A stretch of 62,885 bases of DNA, taken from contig CADCOC010000011.1 of NCBI GenBank assembly GCA_902802945.1, positions 1 through 62,885 on the forward strand. Reading direction: 5' to 3'. Shown piece after piece: positions 42,869 to 50,355 of the stretch (position 1 is its first letter; each line of letters opens with the position of its first letter). This stretch comes from an uncultured bacterium (GTDB lineage Bacteria; Verrucomicrobiota; Kiritimatiellia; RFP12; UBA1067). Under the pieces are notes generated by a model. That model saw only the letters and a program-made list of their open reading frames with translations. It did no database searches and had not been told where the DNA came from. The translations under genes and the position numbers were made by a program.

Positions 42869-45285
42869 TCTTGGTTTTTGAAAATAGTCGCCCGCTTCAT
42901 GTCGGTGGGACTTTCCAGCAGGTCGGCCATCGCGTCACGCCAACGGTAAACTGCGGCGGGGTCGCCCGTGTAGTTCCGCATCGTGTCCATCACGTCGTGC
43001 GGTACCGCGAGGAGTTCGCGTGCGCGTTTCGCCCAGGCGTCGTTTGGGTCGGCGTGTGACTTGAGCTTCTTTTCGAGGAGGAGCGCGTAGGCGTAGTCTT
43101 CGAGGCCGTCGCGGAAGTTTTCGAGGCGGACGGTTGGGAGCGGCGTGCCATCAGGCCCGACGCACGTCCACGAGCCGTCGCCGTGGTATCTGGTCCAGCT
43201 GCGCGGATCCCAGTCCGTGAAGGGGCCCGAGGTGATGCACCGACTGGAGTTCCAGATGGATATCTGGTAGTAGAGGAAGCCGTCGTGGCGCTGGCGCACG
43301 GTCTGCGCGCCCATGAGGAGGCGGCCCTCGATGGCGGGACACTCGATGAACATGTTGGCGTGGGGCGCGTGCGGGCCGCAGCAGATGTACCACCACACCT
43401 GGTGTCCGGCGGCGCGCGACTTCGCGGCCTTCTCCGGGTCGAACTTCGGCGTAAGGGGCGTGAACCAGTCCATCACGTCGAGCGGCGTGTCCACGCCGAA
43501 CTCGTGGTCGTAGGCGGTGGTGGATACGGGAACGCCCGGCAGCGCCTTCTTGATCTCGCCGACCGCCGTGCGGATGGCGGGGAAGTACTCCTTGTGTACC
43601 TCGTCGCACCCGTACACGTATGCGTAATCCTGCACGCCAATCTTCTTCGCGCCTTCGTAGAACTTTTTGAGACGCGGAATAGTCTTCTCTCGCCACTTCG
43701 CCATGTCAACCTCATTCGTGGACTTGGGATACGACCAGTATCCGAGATTGAACCATCCCGTGCGCCCCTCCTCCTTCAGCTGCCGGATGGCGTCCAGACG
43801 ATTGGTGTCGCTGCCGTGGTAGAGGCTGTCATAAGGGATGAGGTAGTCCGCGAGGAACGTCACCCATTCGCGCTTGTGCTTCCGCCAGATATTGATGGGC
43901 GAGAGCGGATCGTTCCTGCGGGCCTGCGCTTCGGCGATCCCGTCGGGATCCTCCCACTGGGTGTTGGCCTCCGGGGAGAACGTGACGGCGAGCGGCAGCG
44001 CGGACGTGCGGCCGAGCGAGAAGCCGTTCACGCGCACGGCGAAGGGAACGCGAACCGTCTCGACGCCCTTTGCGGAGACGAGCAGCGCGCCGCGATAGGT
44101 GCCTGCGGGCTGTCCTGCGGGACAGTGGACGCGAATCCAGAAGCTCTGCACGTCCATATCCTTGATTGCGACACCGTCGAGAAAGCCGAGGATCGGATCT
44201 GGCCACCAGCCGAGGACGGGCCTGCGCGTCGTGCGGACGTAGCCCGGTGCGGCGTTCGTGGACACGGCCTCGCCCACCTTGTACGGCGGCTGGCGTGTCG
44301 TCTTGACGTAACCCGTCACGTCACACGCGATGTTCGCTGCGGAGAACGAAGCGGCGGGATCGCCACTTCCCCGATTCGCGCAGGAGGTCAGGTCGCCGTC
44401 CACGCGCACGCGCACGTCTTCGAGATTGGTGCCCATTGGTGCGACGAGTAGCTGCACGCTCTCGTACTCGTTGCCGGCAAGGCGCACGGAAAGACCTTCC
44501 TTAGGTACGGGCTTTGCGGAAAACTTTCCGCGCGGCATGATCTTCTCCATCGACGTCACCGTGCCGAGAAGCATGGCGGACGATGCGAGGCCGGACGTCT
44601 GGCACGCCTCGAAGAAACGCAGGAAGTCGCGTGCGTGCGCCTGCCATTCCTGGAGTTCGACGAGCTCGCGCGTCATCGCGTCGCGTCCGTCGGTCAGGAG
44701 GGCGATGAGGTCGCGTCCCACGCACGGGCCGTCCGGCACGGGCAACGGCTCGTCTTTCTTGAGGAGCGTCAGGCGGTCGATGAACACGCGCGCGTCGCGG
44801 GGATTGGAGAGGAAGAGATGGACGCGGCCGATGTTGGCCGGATTGCACTTCTTGGGCCACTTGCGGAGCGGGACGACCCACTGGGCGTAACCGCGCGCCG
44901 GAAGGGTGGTTTGGGCGTGGAGCCCGTTCTGGACACGCCCCTCGGGTCCGCTGATGAAGGTGGAAAGCGTGTCGTTCCCCTCGCCGACGCTCACGAGGTC
45001 GATGACGAGGCGGTCGTAGGCGCGCCAGTCCTTCACGGACGTGTGCAGGTTGAAGCTCGGCCATTCGTCGAGACCCTTGCGCCACGGACCGCTCTTGAAG
45101 TAGAGGGCGTGTTGTCCGGACGTGGCGAAGGCGTTCGTCACGCAGATCGTGCGGTCGTGCGCGAACACGCACGGTGCGGTTTTCTGCCGGTCCTCCGTCT
45201 CGAAGTCGAAAAGGACCGTCGCTGCGGCGGCGGACATGGAAACACCAACTCCGAAGAGCCCAAGGAATAGCGCTGTTTTTCTCAT
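42865..45285 (-). CDS. Secreted DUF4091 (GH123-like) protein
   Basis: 806-residue exported protein. Signal peptide MRKTALFLGLFGVGVSMSAAAA. The N-terminal part (about 22-180) resembles a carbohydrate-binding beta-sandwich (FDFETEDRQ, YDRLVIDLVS, RVFIDRLTLLKK). The central and C-terminal parts fit DUF4091/GH123-like proteins, with VYGCDEVHKEYFPA carrying a candidate catalytic acid pair, HQVWWYICCGPHAP, and the terminal RLENFRDGLEDYAYALLLE block typical of DUF4091. Related GH123 enzymes are beta-N-acetylgalactosaminidases, so amino-sugar glycans are a reasonable guess given nagA. Start is 6 nt after an extended -10, hence predicted leaderless. Confidence 0.82.
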   Translation of the reverse strand: MRKTALFLGLFGVGVSMSAAAATVLFDFETEDRQKTAPCVFAHDRTICVTNAFATSGQHALYFKSGPWRKGLDEWPSFNLHTSVKDWRAYDRLVIDLVSVGEGNDTLSTFISGPEGRVQNGLHAQTTLPARGYAQWVVPLRKWPKKCNPANIGRVHLFLSNPRDARVFIDRLTLLKKDEPLPVPDGPCVGRDLIALLTDGRDAMTRELVELQEWQAHARDFLRFFEACQTSGLASSAMLLGTVTSMEKIMPRGKFSAKPVPKEGLSVRLAGNEYESVQLLVAPMGTNLEDVRVRVDGDLTSCANRGSGDPAASFSAANIACDVTGYVKTTRQPPYKVGEAVSTNAAPGYVRTTRRPVLGWWPDPILGFLDGVAIKDMDVQSFWIRVHCPAGQPAGTYRGALLVSAKGVETVRVPFAVRVNGFSLGRTSALPLAVTFSPEANTQWEDPDGIAEAQARRNDPLSPINIWRKHKREWVTFLADYLIPYDSLYHGSDTNRLDAIRQLKEEGRTGWFNLGYWSYPKSTNEVDMAKWREKTIPRLKKFYEGAKKIGVQDYAYVYGCDEVHKEYFPAIRTAVGEIKKALPGVPVSTTAYDHEFGVDTPLDVMDWFTPLTPKFDPEKAAKSRAAGHQVWWYICCGPHAPHANMFIECPAIEGRLLMGAQTVRQRHDGFLYYQISIWNSSRCITSGPFTDWDPRSWTRYHGDGSWTCVGPDGTPLPTVRLENFRDGLEDYAYALLLEKKLKSHADPNDAWAKRARELLAVPHDVMDTMRNYTGDPAAVYRWRDAMADLLESPTDMKRATIFKNQD

Positions 45286-45291
45286 GCCGAA

Positions 45292-45300
45292 AGTATATCA
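45292..45300 (-). promoter_or_regulatory. Extended -10 of the DUF4091 gene (leaderless)
   Basis: Minus-strand TGATATACT (45300-45292), 6 nt before the ATG at 45285. The -35 region falls in the duplicated ATPase fragment and shows no consensus. Confidence 0.7.
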
Positions 45301-45304
45301 TATT

Positions 45305-45398
45305 TCCGGCGTTCTTCCCTGTACCACGCCCTCCAACCGGTTCTCGCAAAGATCGCGGAACGACACGAGCCCTTCGGATTCGCCGCTCTCCCAGAGCG
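45305..45398 (-). pseudogene. 94-bp duplicate of an internal DUF4143 ATPase segment
   Basis: Matches 42065-42158 at 93 of 94 positions, offset exactly 3240. The single difference (42130 T versus 45370 C) is synonymous (GGA to GGG, Gly). On the minus strand it encodes the WESGESEGLVSFRDL region of the ATPase. Flanking sequence is unrelated. Confidence 0.95.
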
Positions 45399-45417
45399 CC
45401 GCGCGGTCGCCAAACGA

Positions 45418-45466
45418 CGTCCGCGCCGTAGGCGGACGACGCCTCGAACGAGCGTCTCGCCGAGAC
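45418..45466. repeat. Double palindrome downstream of the pilC-like gene
   Basis: CGTCCGC/GCGGACG (45418-45424 and 45432-45438) followed by GTCTC-gcc-GAGAC (45454-45466). REP-like pair located 10 nt past the stop of the inner-membrane platform gene; it may aid transcript ending. Confidence 0.55.
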
Positions 45467-45475
45467 TACGATTCG

Positions 45476-46546
45476 TTAGTTCGCGAGGGAGCCGAGGTTG
45501 AAGATCGGGAGGAACATGGCCGTGACGATCGTGCCGATGACGACGCCGAGGAACACCATGAGGAACGGCTCCATGAGCGAGGTGAGCGTGGCGAGCATCA
45601 CCTCCACCTCCTCGTCGTAGGAATCGGCCACCGATTCAAGCATGTCCTCCACCTTGCCGGCCTTCTCGCCGGCGGCGAGCATGCGGATCATCAGGATGGG
45701 CATGAAGGGCTTGCCCTGAAGAGATGGGCTGAGCTGGTTGCCCTGCTCCACCTCCCGTCGCGCGGCGAGGACGGAGTTCTCGAGCACGAAGTTGTCGAGC
45801 GAGCCGGCCACGACCTCCAGCGACTTGAGGATCGGCACGCCCGCTGCGATCATCTGCGCGAGCAGCCGGCAGAAGCGTCCGATCGCCGCCTTCTGGTTCA
45901 GGAGCCCAAAGACCGGGAGTTTGAGTTTGAAGCGGTCGAACGCGAGGTGTCCGGCCTGCGTTGCCTTCCAGCGCTTGAAGATGAACACGCCTCCCACGAT
46001 CACGCCACCGATGATGTACCACCAGTTCTTCACGAACGTCGAGATGTCCACGAGCTTCTGCGTGAGCCAGGGAAGTTCCTTCCCAAAGCCGCTGAACATT
46101 TCCGCGAACACGGGCACGACGAACTGGATCAATCCGGCCGCAAGCAGCATGGCGATGCTGATGATCACGGTCGGGTAGGTCATCGCGCTTTTGACCTTCT
46201 TCCTCAGGCGCGACGACGACTGGAGGATTGCGGCGAGACGCTTCATGATGCCCGCGAACTCGCCGGACTGCTCGCCCGCAATGACCATGTTCACGTACAT
46301 GTCGTCGAACAGCTGCGGGTATTCGGCGAGGCCGTTCGACATGGGCGCGCCACCCTCGATCACGTCACACAGGTGCTGGAGCACCTTTTTGAACTCTGGG
46401 TCTGCGCACTGTTCGCCGAGCGTCTGGATCGACGCGAGGATCGTCATGCCCGCGCCGAGCATCGATGCGAGCTGGCGCGTGAACGGGATGATTTCCTTGT
46501 TGCGGATGCGCTTCGCGCCCTTTACCTTGATTGCCTTTCCCATCAT
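45476..46546 (-). CDS. pilC: PilC/GspF-type inner-membrane platform protein
   Basis: 356-residue polytopic protein with two GspF domains, each ending in membrane helices (YPTVIISIAMLLAAGLIQFVVPVFAEMF, WWYIIGGVIVGGVFIF, and the terminal SLMEPFLMVFLGVVIGTIVTAMFLPIFN, the classic GspF C-terminus). Motifs FTRQLASMLGAGMTI and FCRLLAQMIAAGVPI mark the two repeats. It anchors the assembly ATPase to the pseudopilin platform. Length is a little under the usual 400. It overlaps the upstream pilB-like gene by 4 nt (ATGA) and is transcribed with it. Confidence 0.93.
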   Translation of the reverse strand: MMGKAIKVKGAKRIRNKEIIPFTRQLASMLGAGMTILASIQTLGEQCADPEFKKVLQHLCDVIEGGAPMSNGLAEYPQLFDDMYVNMVIAGEQSGEFAGIMKRLAAILQSSSRLRKKVKSAMTYPTVIISIAMLLAAGLIQFVVPVFAEMFSGFGKELPWLTQKLVDISTFVKNWWYIIGGVIVGGVFIFKRWKATQAGHLAFDRFKLKLPVFGLLNQKAAIGRFCRLLAQMIAAGVPILKSLEVVAGSLDNFVLENSVLAARREVEQGNQLSPSLQGKPFMPILMIRMLAAGEKAGKVEDMLESVADSYDEEVEVMLATLTSLMEPFLMVFLGVVIGTIVTAMFLPIFNLGSLAN

Positions 46547-48294
46547 TCACCTCCCGTCACTTCAAACGCGGCTTCGAGCGACGTTATGCCCGCGCGCACC
46601 TTGCGCATCCCGGCCTCCTTCAGCGTGACCATGCCCTCTTCGAGCGCGTATGCCTTAAGCTTTTCCGCGTCGCCGCCGCGTTCGATGAGTCCGCGTATCT
46701 TCGGCGAGATCGGCAGGACTTCCATGAACGCGCCGCGTCCCTTGTAGCCGGAGCCGCGGCACTTCGGGCAGCCGCCCGGACCGTACACCGTGACGCCCTC
46801 GAACGGCGCGGGGTCCACCTTGTTCGCCCGCAGCAGCTCTGCGTTGATTTCCACGGGCTTCTTGCAGAACGGACACAGCTTGCGGAAAAGGCGCTGCGCC
46901 TGCGCGAGGATGAGCGAGCTCGCGAGCATGAACGGGGCGATCTGCATGTCGAAGAGACGCGCCACCACGCCCACGGCGTCGTTGGTGTGAAGGGTGGAGA
47001 GCACGAGGTGGCCCGTCAAGGCGGCCTTCACCGCGATGTCGGCAGTTTCGCCGTCGCGGATTTCGCCGACGAGCACGATGTCGGGGTCCTGACGCAGCAC
47101 GCTTCGCAGCACGCCGGCGAACGTGAGGCCCACCGCCGCGTTTACGTGTACCTGGTTGACGCCGGCGAGTTCGTATTCGACGGGGTCCTCGGCGGTGATG
47201 ATGTTCACGTTGGGCGTGTTGAGGTCTTGGAGGCAGGAGTAAAGCGTGGTCGTCTTGCCCGAGCCGGTGGGGCCCGTCACGAGGATGATGCCGTGCGGCT
47301 GCTCGATCGCGTACTTCATCGCCTTGTAGGCGTATTCGTCGAGGCCGAGCGACGCGAGGCCGGGCGCGAGGTTAGCCTTGTCGAGGATACGCATCACCAC
47401 CTTCTCGCCATGTACGGTTGGAAGGATGGACACACGCACGTCCACTTCTTTGCCGATGGCCTTGATCTTGAAGCGGCCGTCCTGCGGTTTGCGTCGTTCG
47501 GCGATGTCGAGTGCGCTCATGATCTTGATGCGGCTCACCACGGCGTTGTGGAGGGCCTTCGGCGGGGCGGGGCGTTCAACGAGCTCCCCGTCGATGCGGT
47601 AGCGGAGGCGCGAGGCGTGTTCCAGTGCCTCGAAGTGGATATCGGACGCCTTCGTCTTCAGCGCCTCGATCATCATGGAGTTCACCATGCGGATCACGGG
47701 CGCGTCTTCGTCCGAAGTGAGGGAGGCGTCAAGGACGTCCGACGCCTTCATCTCGGAGAGGACCTCGAGTTCGGACTCGTCGCCCTTCATGATGGATTCC
47801 ATCGCGAGGGCGGGGTTTGAGGCGTCCCGAGCCGCCTTCAGGCGGGCGAGGGCGTCCGCAATCTGCTTTTCCGGGGCAACGCAGGACCAGATGTGTCCGT
47901 TTGCGGCGCGCGTGACCTCTTCCAGTGCCGGGAGGTTGAATGGGTCGGCAAAGGCAATCGTCAGGCGTCCGCCCAGCTTGGCGATAGGAACGGCCTTCGC
48001 CTTGATCCAGAAATCCTCATTTTTGCCACAAAGCAAATCCTGGTTGACCGTGAAGCTGTCTGGAAGCGACAGCGGAGCCATGTTGAAATAAGTTGCCGCC
48101 GCCAGCGTGAACGCTGCCGGGTCGACGAGATCCTTCTGCACGAGGTACTGCTCAAGCGGCGTCTTCGCTTCTGCCGCCTGCCGCGCGACTTCCTTGAGCT
48201 GTTCCGCTTCCAGCACCTTGCAGGCCAGCAGCGCCTCGGAGAAGTTCCCGAAGTGAGCGTTCTTCTGCGTCTTCTTAATGGGTTTCAAAAGCAT
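46543..48294 (-). CDS. PilB/GspE-type assembly ATPase (third copy)
   Basis: 583 residues. N-terminal MshEN-like domain (about 10-160), then the ATPase with Walker A GPTGSGKTTT (about 341-350), Asp box IITAEDPVEY, Walker B LVGEIRDGETAD, His box STLHTND, and CPFC/CPKC zinc pair near 477-520. The open frame extends 25 codons upstream, but an extended -10 lies 7 nt before the ATG at 48294, so the start there is favoured and the gene is predicted leaderless. It pairs with the downstream GspF-like gene and diverges from the pseudopilin genes. Confidence 0.92.
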   Translation of the reverse strand: MLLKPIKKTQKNAHFGNFSEALLACKVLEAEQLKEVARQAAEAKTPLEQYLVQKDLVDPAAFTLAAATYFNMAPLSLPDSFTVNQDLLCGKNEDFWIKAKAVPIAKLGGRLTIAFADPFNLPALEEVTRAANGHIWSCVAPEKQIADALARLKAARDASNPALAMESIMKGDESELEVLSEMKASDVLDASLTSDEDAPVIRMVNSMMIEALKTKASDIHFEALEHASRLRYRIDGELVERPAPPKALHNAVVSRIKIMSALDIAERRKPQDGRFKIKAIGKEVDVRVSILPTVHGEKVVMRILDKANLAPGLASLGLDEYAYKAMKYAIEQPHGIILVTGPTGSGKTTTLYSCLQDLNTPNVNIITAEDPVEYELAGVNQVHVNAAVGLTFAGVLRSVLRQDPDIVLVGEIRDGETADIAVKAALTGHLVLSTLHTNDAVGVVARLFDMQIAPFMLASSLILAQAQRLFRKLCPFCKKPVEINAELLRANKVDPAPFEGVTVYGPGGCPKCRGSGYKGRGAFMEVLPISPKIRGLIERGGDAEKLKAYALEEGMVTLKEAGMRKVRAGITSLEAAFEVTGGE

Positions 48295-48301
48295 ATTCAA
48301 T

Positions 48302-48348
48302 ATTTTAGCATAATCCGTGCCATCCGTCGGCACGAATTTTGCTATAAT
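48302..48348. promoter_or_regulatory. Divergent promoter pair of the pseudopilus cluster
   Basis: Minus-strand TGCTAAAAT (48310-48302) drives the ATPase gene, 7 nt before its ATG. Plus-strand TGCTATAAT (48340-48348) drives the gene at 48370. Both are extended -10 elements without clear -35 boxes. Confidence 0.72.
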
Positions 48349-48369
48349 AGGAGTCGGAGAAAAGGACAA

Positions 48370-49254
48370 ATGGCTGAACAGGCGAATTCAAAGCTGCTCG
48401 AGGGCATTGCCTATTTCGAGAAAATGCTGAAAGTAATGCCGGGCGACCGCACGACGCTCGAGTTTCTTTCCGTTGCATACGAGCAGCTGGGCGACGTGGA
48501 GAAACAGCGGACGTCGCTTATCCAGCTGGCGGAGGCGTTGCTGCGGGAGAAGGACTACGATGCGGCGGATGCGATTGGTGAGCGACTGAGCGGGTTTTCC
48601 GAGACGGACGCGCAGGACATGGTGCGGCGGATCAAGTCCGTGCGGAACCCCGTGCAGCTGAAGGCCGTAGTGCGTCCGGGGGCTGCGGCGCAGCCGATGC
48701 GCGCCGTGGTGCGTCCGGCGGGCGGCGGCGCGCTCGGCGAGCGCGCCCAGCCAGGGAAGGAGGGCATCTCCCTCGCGCAGGTGGTGATGTCGGCGGTGAA
48801 GGCGGAGGCCGCGCTGATCCGCGATCTCTACGCCAAGAACGTTGTGGACGCCTCGGCGGCGGAAGTGGTGCAGAGGCACCTTGGCGGACTGCCGGAGGCG
48901 ACGCGTCCTTTTCTCGTTTCCGCATTGGCGATTCTTGAAAAGGAGAGTGGCGGCATGGGCGAGAAGGCGGCGGTGTACATGGCGGACGCCGCGTCCGCGC
49001 CCCCCATCCCCCTGCAGGCGTTCATGCCGTCGGCCGCGCTCATGAAGCAGCTGCCGGAGGAGATCGTGCGCGTCCGCGGGGCGGTGCCGTTCGGGCGGCT
49101 GGGAGATACGCTGCTCGTCGCGGTGCTGAACCCGCTCGATACGGCGTTTCACGCGGAGGTAGAGCGTCTGGCGGGATGTCCCTGCCGCTTCTTCCTTGCC
49201 GACCCGCACACGACGGAGGATTTTCTTGAGAAGTACTTTGCCGAGAATGCGTAG
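48370..49254 (+). CDS. TPR-like protein with C-terminal MshEN domain
   Basis: 294-residue cytoplasmic protein. Residues about 1-70 look like TPR helices (LEGIAYFEKMLKVMPGDRTTLEFLSVAYEQLGD). A low-complexity Pro/Val/Arg linker (about 98-125) follows, then a helical segment. Residues about 215-294 resemble the MshEN/GspE-N domain (VPFGRLGDTLLVAVLNPLDTAFHAEVERL). There is no ATPase domain, so this is a stand-alone MshEN protein. MshEN domains bind c-di-GMP in other systems, so a regulatory adaptor role is plausible. It heads the pseudopilin genes; its stop lies 8 nt inside the next gene. Confidence 0.65.
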   Translation: MAEQANSKLLEGIAYFEKMLKVMPGDRTTLEFLSVAYEQLGDVEKQRTSLIQLAEALLREKDYDAADAIGERLSGFSETDAQDMVRRIKSVRNPVQLKAVVRPGAAAQPMRAVVRPAGGGALGERAQPGKEGISLAQVVMSAVKAEAALIRDLYAKNVVDASAAEVVQRHLGGLPEATRPFLVSALAILEKESGGMGEKAAVYMADAASAPPIPLQAFMPSAALMKQLPEEIVRVRGAVPFGRLGDTLLVAVLNPLDTAFHAEVERLAGCPCRFFLADPHTTEDFLEKYFAENA

Positions 49255-49708
49255 GGCGAAACGCGGCGTCACGCTTGTGGAAGTGATGCTCGCGGCGTCC
49301 ATACTCGCGCTGATGGTCCTCGCGCTGTTCGAGGGGATTGCCGTCTCGGCCCGCATCGCCCGCGAGAATGCGGAATATCTGCAGGCTGACGCCTACGCCT
49401 TCGACCTCGCCTGGAAGCGGTACAACGAGAACTACAGCTCGTTGCGGAACTTGATTGGCAAAACCCAGACGTGGGTGGAGTTTCCCGCCGAAGAGATCAC
49501 GGAAGAAGCCGCGCCCATGCTCTACCGCGCGAGATCCGTTGCAAAATCGTATACGACAATTAGGCGCATCATGGATCCGTCCGATCCGTCGGTCGAGTTG
49601 GGCGTATTGATTTCTGTAGACGTTGAATGGGGGGGGGCTGGCGCGCGGCGGCGTCTTTCCGCAACGCACACGGCGACGGTGTTCAAGAGTGGGACGGAGG
49701 AAGGCTGA
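49247..49708 (+). CDS. Type IV pilin-like (pseudopilin) protein
   Basis: 153 residues with a prepilin-type N-terminus: short basic leader MRRAKRG, processing site after Gly7, then TLVEVMLAASILALMVLALFEGI with Glu at mature position 5 (mature VTLVE). Such proteins are cleaved by PilD and join pseudopili. The C-terminal globular part resembles minor pseudopilins (GspI/PilV-like) but is not diagnostic. ATG 49247 overlaps the upstream stop; an in-frame extension upstream would bury the leader and is rejected. Confidence 0.82.
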   Translation: MRRAKRGVTLVEVMLAASILALMVLALFEGIAVSARIARENAEYLQADAYAFDLAWKRYNENYSSLRNLIGKTQTWVEFPAEEITEEAAPMLYRARSVAKSYTTIRRIMDPSDPSVELGVLISVDVEWGGAGARRRLSATHTATVFKSGTEEG

Positions 49709-50355
49709 TGGTGGGCGGGGCGTCCAGACGCGGTTTCACGCTCGTGGAGCTGATGCTGACCACCACGATTTTCGCAGTGGTGATGGCCGCCGTGTCCAGC
49801 GCGTTCATCGGCGGAGTGCGCCTCCTGAAGGCGACGTTCGCGACGGCGGAGATGTCGCTTCGCGCGCGCGACTTGCGCGACCGACTCCTGTTCCACGCGG
49901 CGCCACCGCATAACAACACGATATGGGCGGGCCTTCTTTCCGGCACGAACGGAAATGACGTGCTTGAGGGCAACGCCACCAAGATCCTCATGCACTGCAC
50001 GGCGTTCAAGCCCGCCGACAATTCCGCCGTCGCCCAGACCATCCAGCTGGTGTTCAAGGATTCCGGCACGGCCAAATGCAGTTTCTTCAGCGAGGACCGC
50101 TACGACGAACGCTGGCCGCATCGCTGGCTGAATCCCGGCGGAATGAACCTTCTTGCTGATTCGCACAACACACCTCCGCTCGCATGGGCGCGAAAGTCCG
50201 ACAACACGGAAGACCATTCTCGGTTCTACATCCACCTCTCGGGTCGCACCGATGTGGCGGGGCTGCCCATCGAACACAACGAGCGCATCGTCGTGCCCGT
50301 GTTCGGACGGCAGCAGGAGACGCGCCCAGACGGGAAAGGAGGCTTGGACAAATGA
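49708..50355 (+). CDS. Second pseudopilin (GspJ/PilW-like)
   Basis: 215 residues with leader MVGGASRRG, cleavage after Gly9, then FTLVELMLTTTIFAVVMAAVSSAFIGGV, the canonical prepilin signal with mature Phe1 and Glu5. The globular domain is 180 residues, in the range of the minor pseudopilin GspJ or PilW. It overlaps its neighbours by 1 nt at the start and 4 nt at the end, in a tightly coupled run with 49247 and 50352. Confidence 0.82.
   Translation: MVGGASRRGFTLVELMLTTTIFAVVMAAVSSAFIGGVRLLKATFATAEMSLRARDLRDRLLFHAAPPHNNTIWAGLLSGTNGNDVLEGNATKILMHCTAFKPADNSAVAQTIQLVFKDSGTAKCSFFSEDRYDERWPHRWLNPGGMNLLADSHNTPPLAWARKSDNTEDHSRFYIHLSGRTDVAGLPIEHNERIVVPVFGRQQETRPDGKGGLDK

Noticed and set aside
42065..45398. 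Transposon ends flanking the DUF4143 gene
   Set aside because: The 94-bp match is an internal coding segment in direct orientation, not terminal inverted repeats, and no transposase is present.
48844..49043. Alternative small frames within the MshEN-type gene
   Set aside because: All are out-of-frame shadows of a GC-rich gene with a good promoter and a continuous domain pattern.
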